The position numbers and the translations under genes were made by a program. The notes beneath the pieces were generated by a model. That model ran no database searches. It was given only the letters and a program-made list of their open reading frames with translations, and was not told the DNA's origin. Shown in pieces: positions 57,065 to 64,000 of a stretch of DNA of 64,000 nucleotides. Position 1 is the first letter of the stretch; each line of letters opens with the position of its first letter. Location of the stretch: the NCBI GenBank assembly GCA_029378245.1, contig JARKIF010000009.1, forward strand, positions 1,364,001 to 1,428,000, in the 5' to 3' direction. The stretch is from Roridomyces roridus. Its lineage: Eukaryota > Basidiomycota > Agaricomycetes > Agaricales > Mycenaceae.

Positions 57065-58091
57065 ATGAAGTCTCCAATCGTTCCTCTTTACAGAGCTTTC
57101 CTTCGTCAGGCCAGGAAACTGCCCCACATTTATCTTCGGTCTGCTCGGCGCCTCCTGCATCCACCTCTCATTCATCGTGCTCCCCAGTCAATTTTGGCGA
57201 ATCAAAGCTTCGGACGATGTCCGTGCTGTCCTGAAAACAGAATTGCCCCACCTTCGCGAGAAGAGGCTCAAACGTATCGCCCGGGTACGTTGGGAAAATG
57301 CTGTCGGCCTTTGACTTATATGAGCTCCAGAATGTACGCTTGCTGGAATCTGCCAATGCCCAACATCGTCGAGCCTTCACCAATGTTCTGAATATTGCCT
57401 ATGGCCGGAAGGGAAAACTAAAGCGTGAACTCCTTGAGGTCGGAACTGTCTATTCTACTCTGTCTTGTCTGACCCGTAATTTCAGCCTCTGCTGCACGAT
57501 CCGACGGCCGCCAAACCACCCAGAATCATACCCGCCGTGGAATCCTCGCGGCCTCCTGTATATTCAAAAGAGCTCAAGGCACTGCTGACCTCGGGAGTAT
57601 CTCGTACGACTAAGGCTCTCTCAGAGCCCCAACTGGCCTTTCCTCCGACCCTCCCGTCGCGTGCAGATCCCTCTTCCGACCAAGCACGGCTACTTGGTCC
57701 CTTGAGCAAGCGCCGGCAAGTCAACATTCGCTGGCGGTACTTTACTGCCGAAAGCAAAAAAGTTTGGCTGCCGCTGCAGGTCGTCGTCGGTGACAGCACC
57801 TCGCAACGAGAAGACGTTCGTGAGGCCGGAATCCGTGCCTTGCCCATGCAAGGGCTGCATGTCCACGAAGACGTCGAGTCTATCGCTGCTCCTTCTCCCC
57901 ATATCTCAAGATGGGTTCGAAGGCGATACCGGAGCCTGTTGGATCACCTACCGATTCTTACCTACAATTCTGTTCGAGGAAAGTACACGGTTTCCTCCTC
58001 CCCAAACCGATTGGGCCAGGAAGCTACTGTCAAAGTGGACTCTTCTGACCTCCTGTGGATGCAAAATAAACCCAGTCCACGTGCCAAATGA
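57065..58091 (+). CDS. LYR-motif protein with long C-terminal extension
   Basis: The N-terminus MKSPIVPLYRAFLRQARKLP contains the L-Y-R motif and helix of complex-1 LYR proteins. The helices continue over introns: YLRQFWRIKASDDVRAVLK, REKRLKRIARNVRLLES and AQHRRAFTNVLNIAYGRKG. Typical LYR proteins have 80-120 residues and act in mitochondrial complex or Fe-S assembly. This one reaches about 290, with a basic region, RQVNIRWRYFTAESKKVW, and a C-terminal RWVRRRYRSLLDHLPILTY. That resembles the longer fungal LYR group sometimes called Cup1-like, but I cannot confirm the subfamily. I chose ATG 57065 because it starts directly before the motif. Its stop is 13 bp from that of convergent SEC8. Confidence 0.72.
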
Positions 58092-58104
58092 AATTAGATG
58101 GGGA

Positions 58105-61100
58105 CTATGAGATCTCCAGTCCATGTAACTCTATCACATACATTGAATAACTCCGATCCGCTGGTTGCGGACCTTCACCCTCGCCCACCACTTTGCATTG
58201 CATGTTCAACATCGTCTGGTATTCGTCGAACGTGAACAGCTGCTTCTCCCTTATCCCGTCGAGCATCTCCTGAGGTGAGATGTTGAACAGTGAATAATAT
58301 CGTTTGGCTCGGTCAAACTCGGTGTTCTCGTGGTCGCTGGTAAGAGCCTTGATACTCTGTTGAAGGGCCAGGATATTACGCATGACTTTCTTGATGCCAA
58401 ACGGTGTCGGCAGCCGAAGATGTCGTGCCCCAGAGATGAGCAACTGCTCCATCAGGCTGCTGAGGCCCATGAAAACGAATCTGTTGAATACGGTTCAAGT
58501 TGAGATGAGAACATGGAGCGATAAACCCACTGTCGTTCTCGTTTGGGCAGACAAGTTGTTGCGAAATCGCTGCATTCACCCAGCTCGGTGTTCAGGTCGA
58601 CGATATAAGGATCGGGCTCTCCTGCTTCCCGCTCTATCGAATAATTTCCCTGCAGATTCGATCAGTATTTGGCAGCCAAACAAGACCAAGCATACATATT
58701 GCAAGGACGATTCGAGATAATGAATGGTCCGGCACCGGATGTCAATGCGGATGGTGTCGAGAATCAGCTCCGAAAGCTGCTCGTATGTTTTCAGCAGCGC
58801 CTGGAACCGACTGCGGTGCGAGTCAGTGACTGCGGCAGCACGAGAAAAACAACAAACAGGGCCATTTCACGTGACAGGGGCAGCTGCAGCTTGTCTGTCG
58901 AAGACGTTGGAATGGTAGGGAGGAATGGCGTGTAGGGTGAGATCGCAGAAGGGGGTTCGATAGGCGTCGGCGACAACAAAGAGTCCACTTCCGGTGTCAT
59001 TCTGAGAAGCTGCAGCTCTGCCGCAAACCATGCCTACGCAAGTTATGATCTGCGTTTGGGAACGAAGCAAAGCATAACTTACGACACTTCGATACAGACT
59101 AGCCAATGCAGCTAAATTCCTCACAGAAACGATGAGGTCCGGGTGTTGGATTGTATTTTGCCCCAGGAAATCCATCTCGAGATTGGTCTCTTGCCGACAC
59201 AGCTGCTGCTGCTGACTCGAGTCAGTTTCCTAGATGTATCGTCAGCGATCGTAAGATGTTGAAGTAGAAAAGGTCGGACCTGAGTGGCGAGAAGCTCGGC
59301 TAGGCAGGCCGTTAATTCAGAGCGTTGAGCCCACTGAGCTGCCAGCACAGGTTGCGGTTCGGCGTCTGTTCCCGAGGAACTCGGGGCAGACACCAGATCC
59401 TGGAATCGGTCACTGCATCTTTGGTAGAATTGGATCATGACACCCAGAATTAATCGCGAATAATTCTCTCGGTGGAAAGGTGACTTCAAAAGCATCGCAC
59501 ATAATGAATTGATCAACGCCATCAGATGCGTGCTTGCCTGATTGCACGAACGATCAATGCCAGTCTACGGTCAAGTTATAGTACCCACTGTAAACAGAAG
59601 CTCGGGGGACAGGCGAGAAGACAAAGGATCCAACTGGAAAGCGTCGGGGCCTGCCGAACGGCATTCAGACAAAGGCAAAAGGGACTGGATGTACATACCT
59701 GCGACCGCGTGGTGGAACAGTGAAGAGACCTTCTCCTCCAGTTGCGGTAGGTAGACTTTGAGCACAAAGTCATCCAGCACAGCCGTGGACTCCCGAACAG
59801 AGTCCATGCCGGACGGCAGCACGTCAGAGACGCGGTCTAACCAAGCCAAAGTGGGTTGAAAGAGCACACTGACATGGAACGCATCCGGACGAATCAACAA
59901 ACGATGTCGTTGACCGGCCCCAAGTAAACGATCGTCGGTTCCAACAGTGGATAGAGCAGCCTGGACAGTGCTTTCTGATGACTGTACCAGTCCAGGCATC
60001 GTATCTCTGATCACACGGGTCAATTCATCCTCGTGTGACCGTAGCGCTTTGGTTGTGAGTCTGGCATCAGTATCCGCGAAACGGAAGACAGCCTGTAGTG
60101 GAATGAGACTAGACGCCGAACGTGGGACTAAGCATACCTTGGTCTTGTCTCGCGTGAATTTGTTCTCTCGCAGAATCTCGTTGATAGACGACATGGGATT
60201 TCTTCCGGACACGGAGCCTTGGTTTTCATCCACGAGATAGTCGTATATCAAAGTTCGGACCTGGAGGGGTTAGAAAAGAGCCTAATGGAAAATGCCAAGA
60301 CTTACCTCTGCCTGCACTGGATTCCAGATCTCGGCAAGCGGAAACAATGCACCTGGTTTTGCCCCAGATGAATCTTTGAAATCGCGCCGCTATCTCATCA
60401 TACTGAGCAGATATTGGCAGGGTGTCGAAATATGACTGACCGATCCTATTCGATTCACGACCTCATAAATGACCCGTAAACTTTGACCGACCGCATCCAA
60501 CTTGGAATACAGAGTCCAGAAAAAGTCCTTCAAGATCTCGTGATCGACCTGTTTTGCAGACGATTCCAATGCAACCAGCCGTAAACCAGACGCATCCGCG
60601 TGGGCTGTCTTGGACATGACGGCGGCTGCCGTGGAATCCGTTGGAGAAAAGGTATAAACATTATCCAATCGGCCCGTAACAGAAGAGAACATGGAGCCGC
60701 GGCGACCATATTCTGCTCGTTCTTCCACTTCGTCGATGGTAGTCTCGACCAAGGTGAATATCTCGCCAGCAAGTCGTTGACCAATGTTATCCAGCGCATT
60801 GCCCAGTTCCCCAAGACAGCGAAGGACTCCAAGAGTGTCTCCATATACGCAAATGAGTCTGATTCGGGGTTGCTTGCCGTGGACGTGGAGGCAAAATTCG
60901 ATGACCGCCCCGCTAAGAACTCGGAGGTGCTGTTGCGGAAACCGGGGTCGTCGAGGTCGTGAGGAGGATCGTTGGGACGCAGAGTGAGATCGTTGAGGAA
61001 TCGGCTCAATCTTGTTTGCCGGAACGTTGACTCTGACGGTGACGGTGTCGGCAATGCAGAGGACTTGATCTCCATTTCCTCCTCAAACTCGACCTTGGGG

Positions 61101-62571
61101 ACTGGATGGTATGAGTCACTTTGGCCAGGCTACAAGGAATAAAATCGTACAAGCTTGTTGATTCGGGGAATAGGCCGCCCAACGCGATTCGCACCAGAAA
61201 GATTTCAGGTAAAGATGGCTTTGAAGCTCGTCAATCAAGATTTCCCGCAACGCCTGTGTGCATACGTTGGCACGTGAGCATGTTTTGAGATACAGCACCG
61301 ACCGTTTCTTGAGAATTCAAATAACTTCTCAAGTCAGAAACAGCCCCGATCTCCAGCATCTCTGATTTGTTGATTATTTTCAGACTCCTCACGAGTAAAA
61401 CCGAAGCCTGTAAAAGCCTCTTTTCTGACATGAGCGTCTCGAGGAGCTCAGGAACAGGATTTTAGATGTTCACTTGGGGGGGCATGTCAGTGATGAGAAT
61501 GGGCGAGAGGAAAGAATCTGACATTTGGTCCAAGATACGCATCATTTCCTCTAGCGTCTGACCCCGAGCCCATAGCTGCACCAGGTCGGCTCGTTTACTT
61601 CCCAAGGCATCCTTGGACTCTTGTAACGCAGTCCGTGCATCTGCGATCTGGCCTTGAGTTGCACCAAGATGGTTCAATAATGAAGCATGGTGAGGTAGAG
61701 CCGCGGCAAACGCCTGGTAGTGCTCTTGGAGAACGCGTCAAAACGAGTTGATCAAGTTCACAAATGAAAAACCTACTGTCCACAGAGCCTTTGAGAGCCT
61801 TTGAAAGCATATGCTTGGTCCTCCTGAACGACTCCATGTCCTTCCCTACGGAAGATTCATCGAGGAGTTCGAGGGCCAAGTCAACGCTGTTGAACTCTGG
61901 ATCCACTACAAATTCCCAGCCGTCTTTGACTTGATCCAAGACGGCTAACGATATGCAGATTGAGCTCGGGGTCGCCGTGAGACACGTCCAGACATACCAT
62001 CAATGTCCCCCGCACGCGCCTTTCCATTTGGCCGCCGCCCAGGTGCCTTGTCTCGTATGCGTTGCTGCCTGAGCTTTTCCGCTTCCATCGCCTCTTGTCT
62101 CTCTCGTTGATACTCCATTTCATCCGCGGTGCCGCGTCGTCTCGTGCCAGCAGACTGAAACGCGGACATGACGTTGCTCAGAGCAGCCGGGCTCGTCTCT
62201 CCGTCCCCAGTTTGGACCCTCTGCACCTTGGTGCGCGAGGTTGGCGATGAGCTGGGTGCAACAGGTCGGGATCGGTACGAAGACGAGGTATCAGTAGCAA
62301 TGCTGTCCCTCGATGTCGATGCAGGATAGTCCTGCCCGCGATTTCTAAGCTCAGACCGCTGTGGACGAGAGGGCCCACCGCCTCCCAAGGGCATGTTGGG
62401 CGGAGGAGGCCCTCGGGGAGAGCTCGAGATCATGCCACTGTTGCTAGGCGTGGTAGGTCGTGACGGAGGGCGAGAAATCTGCAAGGGACGGGTGTTGGTG
62501 GCTGGTTCACTTCCATTGGAGAGCGAGGGGCTGCGGACTCGACGGTTGGGAAACGGCGGCGCGCGAGACAT
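58105..62571 (-). CDS. SEC8: exocyst complex subunit Sec8
   Basis: The first exon encodes a Ser/Pro/Arg-rich disordered N-terminus (MSRAPPFPNRRVRSPSLSNG). The Sec8 core begins VLDQVKDGWEFVVDPEFNSV, then DLALELLDESSVGKDMESFR, HHASLLNHLGATQGQIADAR, SKRADLVQLWARGQTLEEMM, LLETLMSEKRLLQASVLLVR and LREILIDELQSHLYLKSFW. The helical C-terminal rods end EFDRAKRYYSLFNISPQEML. This matches full-length fungal Sec8 of about 1,200 residues. The exocyst tethers secretory vesicles to the plasma membrane at sites of growth such as the hyphal tip. About ten introns of usual length. A 69-bp gap separates its start codon from that of the divergent hydrolase gene. Confidence 0.9.
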
Positions 62572-62640
62572 AATGAGAGCCAGTAATCATTCGCTTGTGA
62601 TGGCATCCACCTTGCCTCTCCCTCTCTCTTAGTCCAGTGC
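62572..62640. promoter_or_regulatory. 69-bp divergent promoter, SEC8 / LDAH
   Basis: The spacer holds a pyrimidine tract, CCTCTCCCTCTCTCTT (plus strand, near 62613-62630), as is common just upstream of start sites in filamentous fungi. No TATA box is obvious. Confidence 0.5.
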
Positions 62641-63807
62641 GTGACGACGGTCTTCACGCAACGGCTGTATCAACCCTACATGTTGCCTCCCTTCCTCCGT
62701 CCATTGAACTCCGCCGAGTCGTATCCTCCAGGCCAGTCTCTATTCGATCACCCCTTCGGTCCAGTGCACTCGCTATGGTGGGACAGCTGCTTGGAGACGC
62801 CCGACGCAGTCTTCTTGTTCATCCCTGGTATAGCTGGAGTGCACCAAGCCGACCCCACTTGAAAAATATTCCCCAGGCAATCCGGGTCTTTTGAATTTCT
62901 ACACCGAGTTTCTGTCCTCTGTTCATAAAAGCCATCCGAGGATGGCCGTCTTTGGCCATGCTCATCTCTCTCATACTCCGAATCTCGGCGCGGTGAAATC
63001 CAGCAGCCTTGACGCTCAAGTCCAGGTTTGTTCTTTCATGTCTCTCCTCCACGCGCCTCACGCGTCTCAGAGTGCAACTGAAGCCGTCGACGCTGTCCGT
63101 GCTACGTTTGGTCAGGTCAAGATCGTGCTGTGTGCCCATAGCGTTGGGGCTTGGATTGCTCTGCAGGTTGTTTCCAAACGCCTCATATTGTTCACCGCAC
63201 TCAGATGCTTCAAGGTACTCAAATGCAGGCCAGCGGATATCTTCCATCTCTTCTTGCTGTGTCCCACAATTACCCACATCGTCGACACACCCAACGGAAG
63301 AAAGTTATCTGTAAGTTTCAACTAATACCACTGGTCAAGAATTAAATTCGTCCAGTGGTTCTTCGCGTCACCGATCCCGTGGATTGTATCCTGGCTTTCA
63401 TACATGACCCGACCTTTGCCCCTGGCTTTCTTGTTTCCAAAATGGTTTCCTTTCTTTCTGCTGGAGAAAATTGCATCTGAGCGCGGCGCAGGTCTCCCCC
63501 TCACCGTGCTGTGTTGCGAAGCCTTCTTAATTCGCCCACCAGCATCTTTGCTTGTCTGAGCATGGCTCACGAGGAGATGCAACGGATACGCGATTTAGAT
63601 GTGACTTTGATGGAGGAAAGCAAAATGCATTTCTACTTTGCTCGCAAAGACGACTGGGTTTCGCGCCATAGAGCTGCAATAACCCATCTTTTCACGGGCA
63701 CGAACATTGTGGAGGGGCTTGAGGGTGTTCCTCATGCCTTCTGTATTCAGTATTCCGAGGAGGTGGCTAGTCAGTGCTCTCTGTGGCTCAATAACATCGG
63801 TTTGTAA
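62641..63807 (+). CDS. LDAH: lipid-droplet-associated hydrolase (LDAH, DUF2305 family)
   Basis: The protein starts MTTVFTQRLYQPYMLPPFLR. After a 47-50 bp intron the family signature FIPGNPGLLNFYTEFLSSVH appears. It is followed by HPRMAVFGHAHLSHTPNLG, VKIVLCAHSVGAWIALQ with the nucleophile Ser in a degenerate AHSVG elbow, LFLLCPTITHIVDTPNGRKL, and a C-terminal ESKMHFYFARKDDWVSRH and GVPHAFCIQYSEEVA with the likely catalytic Asp and His. LDAH proteins are alpha/beta hydrolases on lipid droplets that affect sterol-ester and triglyceride turnover. About six short introns. Start chosen as the only ATG in frame with exon 1. Confidence 0.85.
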
Positions 63808-63921
63808 GAGGGGGTGGCAGGGGGTGGCGCGTATACATGTGTAATCAAAGCCTTGTCCTTTACCATACCCAATCAATCCGAGAGCAAGTCAGAGTTGGTT
63901 CTTCATTGCACCTCTTTGGCC

Positions 63922-64000
63922 ATGTCTTCCGAAGATCCCGCTCTCCTCTTTGACACTCCACCTCGACCACGCGCCGCGTCGCGACCATCGCGGCGGATAT
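63922..64000 (+). CDS. start of a gene cut by the window edge
   Basis: An ATG in a good context (GGCCATGTC) opens a frame beginning MSSEDPALLFDTPPRPRAAS. Twenty-six codons are visible and no stop is reached. The short acidic then Pro/Arg-rich start resembles disordered N-termini of nuclear proteins. No family can be named. Confidence 0.5.
   Translation, partial: MSSEDPALLFDTPPRPRAASRPSRRI

Noticed and set aside
1..64000. tRNA, rRNA, CRISPR arrays, bacterial operons or a secondary-metabolite cluster
   Set aside because: No cloverleaf with A/B boxes or rRNA core was seen. The genes are eukaryotic and intron-rich. The lone acyl-CoA synthetase has no neighbouring synthase, P450 or transporter that would suggest a cluster.

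Overview
The window is nuclear DNA of a filamentous basidiomycete fungus, most likely an Agaricomycete. Genes are split by many very short introns of about 44-60 bp, mostly GT-AG with branch points like CTAAC or CTGAC. Gene content fits: a Kre9/Knh1-like GPI protein, a BRCT-Myb Rap1, and a Rab5 with an acidic insert. Packing is extreme. I count 28 complete or nearly complete protein genes plus one cut by the right edge, and only four gene-free stretches over 300 bp. Exon joins were read by eye from protein-family continuity, so CDS spans run from start to stop codon and include introns.

Layout. 0.4-6.7 kb: orphan seven-helix membrane protein (-), FAP7/AK6 kinase (+), Knh1-like GPI protein (-), cyclin H (+), DUF1764 protein (-). 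6.7-17.2 kb: Swi1-like ARID subunit (+), arrestin-like adaptor with PY motifs (+), Rab5/Ypt5 (-), alginate-lyase-fold enzyme (-), acyl-CoA synthetase ending in a peroxisomal AKL signal (+). 17.3-31.1 kb: CNH-like protein carrying a GYF domain (-), Elongator ELP1 (-), D-2-hydroxyglutarate dehydrogenase (+), ribophorin II/SWP1 (-), RAP1 (+). 31.3-44.8 kb: disordered tandem-repeat protein (+), SF3A2/PRP11 (-), RRP5 (+), kelch/coiled-coil polarity protein (-). 45.3-64 kb: RING protein (+), a 463-bp MITE, ING-PHD protein (-), lipase (+), S-formylglutathione hydrolase (+), FHA checkpoint kinase (-), LSG1 (-), LYR protein (+), SEC8 (-), LDAH-like hydrolase (+), and the first codons of one more gene (+).

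How it fits together. This is mainly a conserved housekeeping region, not a dedicated gene cluster. Three genes serve ribosome maturation (FAP7, RRP5, LSG1). Others serve transcription and chromatin (cyclin H, Swi1, ING), splicing (SF3A2), tRNA modification (ELP1), membrane traffic (Ypt5, SEC8, arrestin-like adaptor) and genome integrity (Rap1, FHA kinase). Five divergent pairs have start codons only 41-69 bp apart, so they must share promoters, and several convergent pairs have stops 13-99 bp apart. I found no obvious novel multi-gene system. The most unusual features are the CNH/GYF arrangement, the orphan seven-helix protein, the MITE beside the ING gene, the alternating 129/147-bp coding repeats, and a cluster of micro-exons, start-codon-only exons and GC-AG introns.
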